Assembly: GCA_039583875.1 (NCBI GenBank)
Contig: CM077155.1
Location: 8,978,043-9,042,042, forward strand
Origin: Platanthera guangdongensis
Taxonomy: Eukaryota > Streptophyta > Magnoliopsida > Asparagales > Orchidaceae
Direction: 5' to 3'
Length of the DNA: 64,000 nt
How positions within the stretch are numbered: the first letter of the stretch is position 1; the number at the start of each line of letters is the position of its first letter. Position numbers and translations under genes: made by a program. Positions 23,814 through 36,724 of the stretch are shown piece after piece. The notes below the pieces were generated by a model. It saw nothing but the letters and a program-made list of their open reading frames with translations, made no database searches and was not told the origin of the DNA.

Positions 23814-24784
23814 GGAATTCTACAAGAATTTATGCAGAATAAAATCAGTACCTAAATTTCAAATACAATTTATTTTAATTTGGACTTCAATTAAAAACAC
23901 TCCCACTATTTTATTCGAAATGATAGCCCTCACTAACAATTCGGAGAGTTCATGCGAGCTACTCTCTTAGTGGACAAGATCCGTATTTCACCAACACAAT
24001 GAGTCAGCTTTGGCTTTCCTCTCACGATGCGGTTATTTAGGTAGGCAACGCTTGCCAATTGCATCCTCATGCAATTCTTGTATGGTTGGTGAATAACTCC
24101 TTACTCGCATCCATCATATGGTGCATGCCAACCCTATGCCTCTAGGCACTCAACCTTTGAGGTCACCTAGTTAAGCTGGACCCGATGTCGACAGTGGGAT
24201 ATCACAATTATCCGCTCGCACCCTTACCAAGATAGATTAATGCACCTTACTTTGGCAAGCCCACACTTCATAGATCGAGGCAGGAAGAGTGTCATCCATC
24301 GGAAGGCATCCGAACACTTAATATTTGATGAAGGGATTTTAATTATAGGTTAACAATTAACCATGATCAACATTTGATCAATGTGCACATCCAAAGAAAA
24401 ACAAATCTTCTAAAACCACATGCATCCCTTATGTGCACATCCTGACACCATCAACATTTGATAGAAGGAAGGGATAAATCTGAACATCCAGAAACTTCCA
24501 AATTCTCAGATTTACATGCACTGGACAAAAGCAAAGACAACTCAACTTAAAGCAGTAGACAAGCTCATCTCTCTATGTTGGATTCAAAATCCAAAACAAA
24601 ATCGAGGGATGGTTACTGCTAAGGAGACTACAATTTCTAACAATTAGAAATTTCCACGAAATTCCAGACGTTCTTGGCGGGGAACCAAGACTAAATCTAG
24701 ACATTTAGAACACTTCTAAATCCCTAAGTTTACATGTACTGGAATAACAAAACTTCCAATACAACAATCATGGTCGAAACCTCG
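23814..24784 (-). other. Element B leader between PBS and gag
   Basis: A 970-bp non-coding leader. No long frame; it would hold packaging signals, but none can be pointed to. Confidence 0.6.
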
Positions 24785-24795
24785 CTCTGATACCA
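24785..24795 (-). promoter_or_regulatory. Primer binding site of element B
   Basis: The minus strand reads TGGTATCAGAG, matching tRNA-iMet, one base from the LTR. Confidence 0.9.
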
Positions 24796-24796
24796 C

Positions 24797-25905
24797 TGTT
24801 GGGTTTCTCTATGAGGATGGCACAACGCTTGTGCACGCAGCGGAAAAGTAAAACATTAAGAAAACCCAAAAGAAATGGGATCGGGCCATGATAGTTGAAT
24901 CAAGAAGTTAACAAACAACTAGGAAAAAATTACCTCGGGGGCGTTGAGTCACAACTCAACGGAGATGCTCCAAACTTCGTCTTCTTGCTAGTGGCGAGTT
25001 CTACGTGGAATAATGTCCACGTTTCTGCAGAAATCCACACGAGCGGGAGAACGCCGAGCTATCCGTCGCACAGAAGATCGGGAAGAACGATGACCGCACC
25101 TTGCTATTCCACGGACTGCTAGGTCCGCGCCAGGAAGAGCAACACCAGCGACGATCGCCGGAGAGGAGGAGGTCGACGGAGCGAACACGGCGGCGGAACC
25201 CTTCCGTCGGCGGCGGGATTCGGGATCGGCGGAACGATCGCGGAACGGAACTCTTCCGTCGCGGGTTTCTATTCGATCAGAAGATCTTATCCCGAAAAAC
25301 CCTAAGTGCCCCTTTTATACCAAAGGCATAAAAGACTTAGAAACATTGCTATCCGCAGACCACCCAAGAATAAGGGTTCCAGAATCGGCGAGAATCACCA
25401 GCCGATCGGTGAGAATCGATCGTCGAGAATCACTAAGAATCGGCGAGTATCGGCTAGGATCGGTAAGAACCAGTCGGTGAGAATCGGTCGGCGGGAATCA
25501 CAAGAAAATTCGGCGAGAATCAATCGGCGAGAATGCTCGACGATTCATGTCGAATCGTAGGCTGACGATTCTCGTCGATCGTCGAGAATCACCGACGATA
25601 CACGTCGAACAGAGTCGACGATTCTCGTCGATCGGCGAGAATCAGAGAACACTTCTCGACGATTCTCGTCGATCGGTGAGAATCCGAACACCAATCCTCT
25701 AAGGCGATACCTTGCCCAACCCGACTCTTCTTTAAGGCAACACTTTGCCCAAAACCCCATTCAGGTCGGTGATTGGTAACCTTTACCAACACAGTCAATC
25801 ATCCAACTTCTCCACACCTCTTATGTGCGACCCTGCAGGCTCATATCGCGTTGGCAGTGAGATTACATGTTTGATCACTTCCAGATCACCATGGTAACTC
25901 CAACA
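24797..25905 (-). repeat. 5' LTR of element B with TATA box
   Basis: 1109 bp. On the minus strand the TATA box TATAAAAG is at 25319-25312. Upstream in LTR orientation (25380-25690) lies a cluster of GATTCTCGTCGATCG and CGAGAATC words that can pair with one another. Confidence 0.95.
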
Positions 25906-25910
25906 GTTAG

Positions 25911-26777
25911 ATCTCTTGATTGATTGTTGTCAATCTGTTATTGTAATTCCTCATTTACTGTTGAAGGAGAAAGGTCTTTATATAGTCTTCCTCCAAGGTA
26001 ACCGGCTGATCCGGTTTCTAACAACCTTCTGATGGCTCTGACAGTTGCAGTTGACCGGTTGAAATGGCAGCTGTCAAGTCATCGAGTCACTTCTTGAAAT
26101 CTCTGTCACTGTCTGAAAGTGTCGAGACAGATAGTCTTTATGTGTCGGCACAAATAGACTAAGTGTCGACACAAGTAGACTAAGTGTCGACACTAGCCTT
26201 GTTGGTGTCGACACAACTCCTTGTGTTGTTGTAATAGCTTCTCGACACTGCTTCTTCAGAATGTGTCGACACTGATTCTGTGTGTCGACACAAGCCTTCT
26301 GTTGAATGTGTCGACACTGGTTGAGTGTGTCGACACAAATACTTCTTCTTTAATACTTAGTTGAATTCTGTTGTGTGTCGACACAACTCCTTTGTGTCGA
26401 CACATCTTCTTTTGTTGTTAATACTTGCTGAGTGTCGACACATCTCCTTTGTGTCGACACATGTCTTCATGTGTTGAAACTTGCTGAGTGTCGACACAAC
26501 TCCTTTGTGTCGACACAAGTACTTTAACTTTGTTGAAGTTTGCTGAGTGTCGACACAGCCTCCTGGTGTCGACACATTTGATGTCGACAAAGTCTCTGGG
26601 TGTCGACACTGCCTCTAAGTGTCGACACAGATTATGTTGACAATTCTTCATAATGTGTCGACACTGCATGTATGTGTCGACACTTTGCTTCTGGTGTCGA
26701 CTATGCCATTCCTGGTGTCGACACAATTACTCCAAGTGTCGACACAGCTTCTCTAGGTGTCGACACAAGCCTTCATA
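25911..26777 (-). repeat. Sirevirus LTR fragment, right part, with TGTCGACA array
   Basis: This continues the LTR fragment of 17019-17826. It has a TATA-like TATATAAAG (minus, around 25980) preceded in LTR orientation by about 22 copies of GTGTCGACAC between 26160 and 26770. The first part of the LTR, including its TGTTGGGTAC start, is missing. The array runs directly into an RT fragment at about 26777, so this is a rearrangement junction. Confidence 0.8.
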
Positions 26778-27786
26778 AACATAAACTTCATCCTTCAGTG
26801 TACCATTGAGGAATGCTAACTTTACATCCATCTGGTAGACCTTGTATCCTTTGTATGCTGCATGAGCTAAAAGCAAACTTATTGCTTCTAGCCTAGCAAC
26901 AAGAGCAAAAGTTTGGTCAAATTCTATCCCTTCCTCTTGTTTATAACCTTTAGCCACTAATCTAGCTTTTTTCTTAACTATAACCCCATGCTCATCGAGT
27001 TTATTCCTATAAATCCACTTAGTACCTATGACATTGTGATCACTAGGTCTAGGAACTATACTCCAGACTTTGCATCTCTCAAATTGATTGAGCTCTTCTT
27101 GCATAGTAATAATCTAGTTGGGGTCTGAATTAGCTTCTTCAAACTTTTTAGGTTATACCTGAGAGAGAAAGCTAGAGTATACAATCTCATTATGATGTCT
27201 ACTCCTAGTAGTCACTCTTAGCATGACATCACCTATTATTTGATCAATAGGATGATCTCTAAGATGTCTAACTGCTATTGGAAGGTGCCTACCATCACCT
27301 AGTTCTGTAGGAGGATAAGGATGATTCTCCTCCTCCCCCTGGGCAGTTACTGTATCTTATATAGAAATTTCTACATTGTCTCTAGTGTGTAACTCTAGAT
27401 CAGGTGAATCACCTATATTTAGCTTTTCCATCCTAGAGTCTACATCACCTAGACTAGAGTTGTTAGAAATCTCATTATATAGAACAGAAGTTTCATCAAA
27501 AACTACATTAATTTATTCTTCTACAACTTTATGTTTCAAGTTGTAGATCATGTATGCTTTGCTATGTATACTCTACCCTGCAAAGATTCCTTCATAGGAT
27601 TTCTCTGAGAACTTAGTTAGATAAATTTTTCCATTGTCCAATACATAGAACTTACTAACAAAAATTTTAAAGTAGGTCATATTTGATTTTTTGCCTTTCA
27701 TTATTTCATAAGGGGTCTTGTTGTGATTCTTGTTGATCAATGTTCTATTCTGAATATAACATGTTGTGTTTACAGCTTCAGCCCAG
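26778..27786 (-). pseudogene. Sirevirus pol, middle piece: end of integrase to first half of RT
   Basis: The minus strand starts at WAEAVNTTCYIQNRTLINKN (integrase, right after the catalytic region) and passes a linker with stops (27105-27572). It then reads RT motifs [32 protein letters not shown] and [20 protein letters not shown], where it stops matching. The piece that should precede it is at 57353 and the piece that should follow is at 27787 on the other strand. Confidence 0.85.
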
Positions 27787-28927
27787 ATCCACCATATTTT
27801 GTTAACCCTAAACACAACTCCTATGTATTCAGATTGCACAAAACTTTGTATGGGTTAAAACAGGCACCTAGAGACTGGTATGAGACCCTGTATACCTTTC
27901 TTATAGAGAATAAGTTCTCTAGAGGAAATATAGACAAGACACTATTCCTTAGGGACATCAAAGGATCAAGAATCCTAGTCCAAATTTATGTAGATGACAT
28001 AATTTTTGGGTCGACCAATGAGAAGTTGTGTAGAAAATTTGTCAGCCTTATGCAAAGCAAGTTTGAAATGATCAGCATGAGTGAGCTAAAGTTCTTCTTA
28101 GGATTCCAAGTTAGACAATTTGAGGATCGTATATTCATCTTTCAATCTAAGTTCACTAAGGAGTTGATTAAGAGATATGGTATGGAGAATTCTTCTACCA
28201 TGAGAACTCCAATGGGTTCTTCTGTGTCACTACAAAAGGATGAATCTGGGAAACCAGTTGATGAAACCTTGTATAGAGGCATCATTGGATCACTCCTGTA
28301 TTTGACTGTTAGTAGTCCAGATATTATGTTCTCAACATGTGTCTGTGCTAGGTACCAAGCATGCCCCAAAGAGTCTCATTACACTGTTATGAAGAGAATA
28401 TTGAGATATCTTAAGGGCACACCCAATCTTGTGCTTTGGTATCCTAGGGATAGTGATTTTGAACTCACAGGGTACACATATACAGATTTTATAGGGTGTA
28501 AAGAAGACAAAAAAATACTTCTGGAACTTGCCAGTTTTTAGGGAAAAGACTCATAAGTTGGAGCAGCAAAAAAACAATAAGTGTTGCAATATCTACAACA
28601 GAATCTGAGTACATATCTGCTGGAAGCAGTTGTGCACAGTTATTGTGGATTCAGCATTAACTACTGGACTACAGTGTACATCTAAGTAAATATGTTATGT
28701 TTTGTGATTCTACTAATGCAATTTCTATTGCTAATAATCATTTTTCACACAGTAGAACTAAACATATAGAAATTAGATATTACTTTCTCAGAGAGAATGT
28801 CTAAAAAATATATTAGCCTGTAGTATACTCCAACAGAAAGACAGGTTGTTGACATTTTTACAAAACCCTTAGATGAAAGCAAGTTTAATTACTTTAAATT
28901 TGAACTAGGCATGTTAAACATTGAATA
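27787..28927 (+). pseudogene. Sirevirus pol, last piece: second half of RT and RNase H
   Basis: The plus strand opens at PPYFVNPKHNSYVFRLHKTL and continues through LYGLKQAPRDWYETL and the catalytic YVDD (27987-27998) to KGTPNLVLWYPRDSDFELTG. A frame change and stops after about 28500 break RNase H, whose remains (STTESEYISAGSS; FCDSTNAISIANN; RTKHIEIRY) run to about 28927. The start coincides with the RT position where 26778-27786 leaves off. Confidence 0.9.
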
Positions 28928-29502
28928 GATATTTTCAATTAGTAGCAACAAAAGTTTGTACAACTCATGAAAGATGACTAACCCGGTCAACAAATCTAAA
29001 TAACTAAGAAAAACTTGATATAAGTCAAGAAATTATATTCAGAACACAAATTTTATCTGAGTCAAAGAATTGTGTCGAGACACCACAGTGTGTGTCGAAA
29101 CTATAGGAAGTATTGTGTCGAGACACCAGAATGTGTGTCGACACAATAAGTAGTCATGTGTCGAGACACCTGACTGTGCGTCGACACTGATTAGCGCAGT
29201 GTGTCGAGACATAAGGTTGTCGAGACCTTGAGGTCTGTGTCGAGAGACATGAACCTTGTATCGACTTAAGTTGACACATCTCGACAGAGTAGGTTTTCCA
29301 TATCGACACTAGATATTTCCCAATATTTAGAAAATTACTAAATACAGTGCGCCTTCTCACCTTCTCCAGACAGTTACTATAAATAGGTGGTGTAAGGAGT
29401 TGTTTACTATGCTTACCAGAAAACTTAAGAGACTATTCATTGTGTGTCGAGACCTAGAAATCCTTAGTTGACACCTTTCAATATCTAGCTCTTTCAACTC
29501 AA
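28928..29502 (+). promoter_or_regulatory. TGTCGA array and TATA box before the third Sirevirus ORF
   Basis: Between pol and the third ORF are several TGTCGAGACA and TGTCGACAC words (29070-29290). A TATA box TATAAATA follows at 29378-29385, 118 bp before the ATG at 29503. The order, array then TATA, copies that of the element's own LTR. A private promoter for ORF3 is an inference. Confidence 0.5.
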
Positions 29503-32192
29503 ATGGCACCCAAGATGGACCATAACATCAATGAGGGTTACATACTGGTGTGAAACGCCTCCGTCTCCGCACCAGAAGAGATAAAGAATGTGATTGACCT
29601 TGTCAATAAGGCAGGTCTTGAATATCTGCTTTCAGAACTAACGAAGACATGAAAAAGAGAAGTATCCGAGTTCTATTCCAATGCTTCACTAAACCCTAAG
29701 ACAGCCAAGATAAAATCCAGAGTAAATGGATCAAGAATAACGGTCACAACCAAAATACTAGCTAAAGTCTTTCAGATTCCAAGAACTGCACAGGAAGATG
29801 AACTGGATTCAAGTAAGACTGCAGAGGCTTTAGAGTGGTGTGGACTGGCTCCAACCACTAGGTTTAGTAATTCATTTAATAGGAAGGGAGTGAATTCCCA
29901 AGGAAAGTTTCTATCTGAAGTAGTAGGAAAGATGATCCTCTATAAGACTGGAGCACATGATAGGATTTCAAGCTTCATTTTTAGCCTGATGACAAAGATT
30001 ATTTTCAGGATCAAGACTGATTGGAACATGCTTGTGTTTAATAAGATTGTAGAAGGGATTCAGAAGCCCAATATGGGCAGAATTGTTAGTCTGTATCTGG
30101 TAAAGGCAATTCTGGATAGTATCAATCAGAAGATTGAGTCTAAGATAAATCATATGAGGAGAATGGACATGAGAATTCTATCAAGATGGGACAGATTTTT
30201 GTCTAAGGAGACTCCAGAGAACAAGAAGAAAAATTAGGTAAAAGACAAGAAAGTAGTGGTAGAGGAAGTTGAGTTCTCAAGTGATTCTAAGGAACAAGTG
30301 GAGTTTAGCTCAGATAAGGATGTTGAGGAAGAACAAAGAAGATCTCCAAGACTCTCACCTGGAACAAGTGATCAGGTACAGGGGGAGAACATTCCAGAAA
30401 AAGAACCAATTGAGGGGGAGAACCTCACTGAATTGCCAATGGATACAGCTACCACTATAATCATGAATGTTGTACAAGAACTGGATCAATCAAAGGTTCC
30501 CGAATAGGAAATGTCAGAGAGAGAGAGAGATGGATAATGAAATTTCAAAAGAGACTGAAGAAGAAATTCTTCTGCATAAAGAAACTAACAACCAGGGGAG
30601 ATAACTGAAATTCCCCAGATTGAGGTACCTAATGCTGAAATTCAGTATGGAAATGCTAACTTAGAAAGTATTAACATGAATAAGGAAGGAACAAGAGTTG
30701 AGGGGGAGTTGGCCCCAGATACTGAGAAAACCAAGGAGACACCCACAATTGAAGAGATAAATTCTTCTAAATCTAAAGAAGAAGAAGAGCCTCAACTGAA
30801 GAAAAGAAAGTTATCTGAGATGAAAAAGAGCAGTAGGAGTTACAAAAAGCTTATTCAGTCTGCACCAACTTTAGCTACTCCAGTGACTCAAACTCACTCC
30901 TTGTACAATTACAAATTATGTTTGATCAATATAGACAACAACTTGAGAAGTATGTAGATAAAAGAAAAAAAGAGCTGCAGTTTCAACTAGCTCAAGATAT
31001 AAAGTCAATAAGATTTGAAGTAAATCTTCGGAAAACAGACATGACTAATTTCTTTGAGAAAGGAGCTAATGTTGTAGTCTATATTGTTAAACAACAACGG
31101 GAAGCAAAGACAACTGCAGATGAAATGGTTGTCAAACAAGTCTATGTCCTTGAAAATCAGAGAATTTTGGATAAAAACATGACTACCCTGCATATAGAAA
31201 CAATGGTTAAGTTGACTGAACAGTCTACAGAGTTAGAAAACAAAATAACTGATGCTACAAAGGCCATGGAAACTCAGCTGGCAAACCATTCAGCCTCCTT
31301 GCTTAAAGATATAAAGGCTTCTGACAAGAGTTTGGACAACAATTTACCGAGAGTGAAGAACAATATAACTTCAGGTATCAATTACTTAGATGAACAGGTA
31401 AGGTTTCACAAGAATGATCTAAGGGATCATGTTGAAAGAGAAGTCATAAAGGGGGAGAGGGTAATTATAAGAGCCAGTTCTGAACATACTACCTGGATAT
31501 CCAACAATATCATGGAAACTTTAGGCTGTCCTCCCCTATGGTATGATGGAGATCAAACTACTGAGTCTGGTTGTAAACCAGCTTAACTTGAAGCACTTCA
31601 TGCTACCAGAACTTAGGCTGCTGAGAAAACCATGTACAATCCTGCAGCATAAGTTACATTTAAGGCTATCCAAGTTGTTGTCCAACACATGTACAGTCCT
31701 CCACCATCAGTTCAAAATGTTATATGTGAAGAGGTGGAGATGTCTGAATCTGCCTTGATTAAAGAAAAAGAAACTCGGCTATCCAAGAAATGGTTTAGAG
31801 AACAAGCAGAGACTAGAACAGATTTTGAGCAGTGGAGTCCATCCTCCAGGTAAATAATTCTCACTACATGGAAGGCAGTCAATGCCAAAGCTACGGATAG
31901 GGGGAAATGATATCAAGAGCAAGAATAGGCTAAACATTTGAAGAAATAAGAGATTATCCAGAAGTTCAGAGAATATCTGAAGAAAGGAAAGATTCCTGCT
32001 AATTCTCTTGAGCCTGGTAAATATTTCTCCAAGCCTTATCATTATTTTGAAAGACAAAGGCTGAAAGAGGAAGCAATTGCAAAGGCTAAGAATGACAAAG
32101 AAAAGAAGGTTGTTGATGACAAGGAACCTGAAGTGAAAGTAAAAATACAATCTGGAAAGGGCATAGTCATCAGAGAACCAGAGTTGCCTTAG
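29503..32192 (+). pseudogene. Sirevirus third ORF (env-like or 'putative plant transposon protein')
   Basis: Sireviruses of the SIRE1/Maximus type often have an extra ORF after pol. Here it begins MAPKMDHNINEG and has LSELTKT, then REVSEFYSNASLNPKTAKIKS. A well-preserved helical stretch follows (29890-30237), then acidic, Glu/Lys-rich segments (30256-30957). A predicted coiled coil comes next (30918-31586: KRKKELQFQLAQDIKSIRFE; ETMVKLTEQSTELENKITDA). The tail ends KGIVIREPELP at 32192. Stops at about 29551, 29652 and 30235 and several frame changes show that it is dead. The similarity to PF20167-type plant transposon proteins is from memory of the FYSNAS-like motif. Confidence 0.65.
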
Positions 32193-32490
32193 GATGTTTT
32201 AAGTGTTGAATCTCATGTTAAAATTGTTCTGTCAATTTTGAAAAAAGAAAGTTTATAGTTGTAAACATGTTGACAAACATTTAGTGAAAATGTTGGTTTG
32301 CTTAACATTTCTTGTGTTATTAATTAAGATTGTAATTGTTTGTTTTACTTTCTATTCAGCATTATTGTTGTTAAATATGTGTTTTTATCTGTGTTATTTC
32401 ACATATTGTGTTGCACTGCAATCTTAATGTATTAATCATAATAGTTTTGGTATCATGTTGTATATCATTGAATTGGGGTTATGACTTCTC

Positions 32491-32505
32491 CAAATTGGGG
32501 GAGAT
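32491..32505 (+). promoter_or_regulatory. Polypurine tract of the Sirevirus
   Basis: ATTGGGGGAGAT directly precedes the 3' LTR start TGTTGGGTAC. Confidence 0.85.
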
Positions 32506-32886
32506 TGTTGGGTACATTGGTCACAATGTACTTGATTTGAAGAAGTCCTTTCAGCTCAATGATATACACATAGTTGTATTTGATGAATGTTAAGTTCTTG
32601 TGTACAGGAAAATAAAGCTAAGTACAAAGGTGTCGAGACACTAGGATTGGTGTCAACACCATTGTCAAAGTTGTGCTAAGATAAGAAGTACTTGTGTCGA
32701 CACTCAGAACTAGTGTCGACACACTTAAACAAGAAGTGCTGAGTCAAGTAGAAAGTTATGTCGACAATCAAGACTTGGGTCGACACTATGATACAAGAAA
32801 GCAACTGTGTTGACACTCAAGACTAGTGTCGACACACACTACACAAGTTGTGTCGAGACAAAGAATAGCTGTGTTGACACTAAAGG

Positions 32887-34927
32887 TGTTGAAACCGAAA
32901 ATCGGTCTTCTGTGGAGTTCGACCCGTGGGGAAGGGGTGACCGCGCACCTACTACCCTCAAGCGAACGATCTAGGCACAAGACTAGGAACACAAGGGACA
33001 GACCCAAGGTCTCAGCATGGAGGACCCGCCGCATACCCGGAAGACTAACAAACTCTTCCCCTCCCAAGCCAAGGGCTGAGCTAAGGCACCTTCGGAGGGC
33101 TCTCTTGGCCGACCGGAACATCCAAGGAGGATCTCGAGATCCACTCCCAAACTAGATGTGCCACCTCGGGTTTATGTAAAATGTTCCCCGCCCGTCTTAT
33201 TATTGGCACAAAACCGTTCAGCAGCCCTACTCTACGCAGCCCCAATTGGGCCGCTAACAGCGGAACTCCGCTACTCTGAAAGGATGACAACGGGCCATCA
33301 GGGGCTCCCCGGCATCTATACCTCGGGGCCCACACGGGGGGAGCGGTTCACGAACACACCACTCGCCCAAGACAGGAGGAGTAAACTATAATCACAGAGC
33401 AACACAGATATGAAAAAATATTATAGGAATATAAATTCCATACTCGGCACGCAGGCCGGAAATATAAACAAAAAGGCCTTCGAGGGCCAGCACAAGTTTG
33501 GGCTTAAGCCCGCTACTCCCCGCCTGGTACTGCAACACCTGTACGCCAACGTCTCGACGAGCGGCGGCCAACTAGTCATCGGTCGGCTAATGTGAGAGGG
33601 CCAAACATATTGCGCACACCCCCTTTTTGGGGGCTTGTGGCGCGCATTCCCTGCAAACAGCCAATAAATAACTTCCTCAGAGTCTTCTCCGGGAACCCCA
33701 GAACATCAACAATCCGGCTCACACGTCCGGATGGGCTTCACACAGCATGCATAAACTCGTACTCACGCTTTCGGGTACTAATGCAATTAACTGCGGGGAC
33801 GTACACGTCAACCCGTCGGGAAGCTCCCTTCCCCCCACCCGTTGGTGGAGAGGGGCTTCCATGCAAATATGTAAACTGAAGGCTTCACCTGCCTGAGTTG
33901 AAACATCGTTACCCTTGTTGCGTGCTTGCCGGCGGGGGCGGGAGAGGAGCTCCGGGTCGATTCTGCTGCGTGCGGCCGCGTCGGTGGTCGGTCTCCACTC
34001 CAGGCCGAGCCTTGCTCCAGGTCGAGCCTCGCTCCAGGCCGAGCCTCGCTCCAGGCTGAGCCTCGCTCCAGGCCGAGCCTCGCTCCAAGCCGATCCTCGC
34101 TCCAGGCCGAACCTCGCTCCAGGCCGAGCCTCGCCCGGGCTGCTGCTTTGCCGGTGACGGGAGAGAGGGGAAAAGTGGGGCGGCCGGGCTGCTGCTTTGC
34201 CGGCGACGGGAGAGAAGGGAAAAGAGGCGGCCGGCTCCCGCTTTGCCGGTGACAGGAGAGAAGGGGAAAGGGGCGGCCGGCTCCCGCTTTGCCGGCGACG
34301 GGAGAGAAGGAGAAAGGGGGGGGGCGGGCTGCTGCTTTGCCGGCGATGGGAGAGAAGGGAAAAGAGGCGGACGGTTCCTTGCTGCTCCAGGCCGACGATG
34401 AGAGATGGGATGGTGGCCGGGGTTGTGGCCGTGCTGCTCCGAGCCGGCGAGAGAGCGGGGAAGGGGGGCGGCGGCGGCTGGGCTCTAGATCTGCGGGCTA
34501 GGGCTCTCCCTTTTTCCCCCTGCTTCCATCTCTCCTTTTCTATTCCCTGTTCCCCTGCCTTTATTATTTTCCCCACTCCCCCCGCGATACCTGCTGCCCC
34601 CTGCGATACTTGCTGCCCCTTGCTGAACCCGATTCCCCTTGGCTGAACCCGATCCCCTTCTCCTGAACCCGATCCCCCTCCTGCTGATCTCATCTCATCT
34701 CCCCCTTGTACAATATCAACTATATTATATAATATAGTAATATATATTATATAATATTATATATATGTATATATATATGAATTCCAAGCACGCGCACATA
34801 AAACCTCCGAACGCACGCACGAGGATCCACACGTCTCCGAATGGGGTCACACCAACTCGTCGCCCATCACACGCCCCTAGGCTGATTTTTGGGGAGGGTC
34901 CCACTCGCCCGGCTACGGGGTTATACA
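32887..34927 (-). repeat. 3' LTR of element C
   Basis: It is closely similar to 36725-38832. It contains a GAGCCTCGCTCCAGGCC tandem repeat near 34000-34130 and a GCCGGCGACGGGAGAGAAGG repeat near 34150-34370, and a short TA tract at 34720-34770. Confidence 0.85.
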
Positions 34928-36724
34928 CAATCCCCGCTCTTTTCGAGCTTGGCACAAGCTCGGAAAGAATCATCCAACCCAACGTATCCGGCGAGTGGGA
35001 GCCGACCCAACAAAAAAGTTTGAGAGAAACTGAAATCTGCGCTTGGAGCATCGATCTCTCCACGACCTTTCTGATCTTTTTGAATCACTCGATACCCTTT
35101 GGCTCACTGCTATTGAATTGCTTTTATACCATTACTTACGACAAGTATATCGTTTCTCATGACATTGTGAAACAACAGGGCCGTATCTTTTGTATCCTCT
35201 TATACACACGGAGCTAATCCTTTCCCCCCAGGTGTGCCTACAGCCCTGCCAGCTAGTGAGAGCCTGACAGCGAGTCTACCCGGGGCCGAGCAGCACTCGG
35301 GGTCCCTTACCCCCCAGGCGAGCCTACGGACCTGCCAGCTAGTAGGAGCCAGGCAGCGGGTCTACCCGGGGCCGAGCATCACTCGAGGTGCAGCAAAAAC
35401 TCTCCAAGAACCAACCCTTTCCCCCCAGGTGTGCCTACAGCCATGCCAGCTATTGAGAGCCTGACAGCGAGTCTACCCGGGGTCCACTACTACCGCCATC
35501 GAGTGACTTCCGACCCTGCCAGCTAGGTGAGAGCCTGACAGCGGGATCTGCTCGAGGCCCACGGATGACACCGAGTGACTTCCGGCCCTACCATCTAGAT
35601 GAGAGCCTGGCAGCGGGATCTGCTCGGGGTCCAAAACTACCGCCATCGAGTGACTTCCGGCCCTGCCAGCTAGCTGAGAGCCTGACAGCGGGATCTGCTC
35701 GAGGCCCACGGATGACACCGAGTGACTTCCGGCCCTGCCAGCTAGATCAGAGCCTGGCAGCGGGATCTGCTCGGGGTCCAAAACTACCGCCATCGAGTGA
35801 CTTCCGGCCCTGCCAGCTAGGTGAGAGCCTGACAGCGGGATCTGCTCGAGGCCCACGGATGACACCGAGTGACTTCCGGCCCTGCCAGCTAGATGAGAGT
35901 CTGACAGCAGGATCTTCTCGGGGTCCAAAACTACTCGACTTGACTTTGCTCGAGATGGAGACATCCTATTTACTTAAGAGGTGCTGGAGAGTTAATTGCA
36001 CCGATGCTCTTACAAATGAGGGACGCATTCTTTTCATACGAGAGACGATCTGGAAGTCGTCAAATCGGGAAGCTGGCATCCGAGCCTGTTCCTAATAATT
36101 CCTCCAATCGGAAGAGAGATGCAATCAGGGGGACATAGGCCGACGTGCAAGGGGGGAGCTGATCTCGGCCGTCAGTGCAGAGGCTCGGTCTTACAATAGC
36201 GCTCAAAGTCCCGCGGCAGCATCCCATCATCCGAACTAGGCTATTTAAAAGGAACGGGTTGGACGCTAGGCTTCCGGAGTCGATCGCGAGGCTAACCCTT
36301 GAAGCCCTCAAAAACTCGAGGCGAATCGGTAATAAAGGGAAAACTTGACCGCTACTGAATTACAAGTCAGAGATAACATATTACCGCTAGGGAGGGAACC
36401 CTTTCCGGTCACCCCGGCTCATAATACCTCTGAGATGCTCTCTTACTCGATCTTGAAGATAAGAACCTCCAGGTTTCTCGTTAATGTAATAAGTGGGGAC
36501 ACACGGGTTTTCACAGGTAGAAGTGCTTCAAATAGGTTCAAATCCTACTCCAAGTGCTATGAGATTCAAACAACAGCTATGGGAGGGGACAACTCCAAGT
36601 ATGAGGACCTAACACGCAAAGTATCAACGTATGACCCTGGTCGTCACCTGGTTCCACTTCTATAGCCATGACGCTCGCCAGAGTTCTTTTGTGCTGGTCA
36701 CACTCCACGCTCACCGCACCAAAA
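34928..36724 (-). other. Element C interior with a 147-bp higher-order tandem array
   Basis: From about 35480 to 35940 the sequence alternates 72- and 75-bp subunits: GAGTGACTTCC occurs at 35501, 35573, 35648, 35720, 35795 and 35867. Related GCCAGCTAGT...GCCTGACAGCG units start near 35230. The rest shows no protein similarity that I can name. Confidence 0.75.

Larger units (their letters stand above)
17827..25905 (-). mobile_element. Full-length Ty1/copia element B
   Basis: An 8.08-kb element on the minus strand: 5' LTR 24797-25905, PBS 24785-24795, gag-pol 23813-19860, PPT, 3' LTR 17827-18891. The perfect target duplication GTTAG (17822-17826, 25906-25910) shows that both ends are original. 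It sits inside a Sirevirus LTR. LTR differences that I saw by eye are mainly transitions plus one 44-bp deletion. Its single open gag-pol makes it the only potentially autonomous element in the window. Confidence 0.95.

Noticed and set aside
26160..26770. Regularly recurring GTGTCGACAC words with short unique spacers, CRISPR-like at first sight
   Set aside because: Spacing is irregular and much shorter than CRISPR spacers. The array lies in a plant Sirevirus LTR and recurs in its other LTRs; no cas genes.
26778..28927. Two independent Sirevirus insertions meeting head to head
   Set aside because: The pieces neither overlap nor leave a gap in pol, and the outer LTRs share CTATG; one rearranged insertion explains both facts.
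33915..34700. Long GC-rich frames of Arg/Ser/Gly-rich proteins in both element C LTRs
   Set aside because: They follow tandem repeats (GAGCCTCGCTCCAGGCC and GACGGGAGAGAAGG), exist in several frames and strands, and match no domain.
35473..35964. Long open frames on both strands through the element C array
   Set aside because: Subunits of 72 and 75 bp are multiples of three, so frames stay open by arithmetic; no domain or start context.
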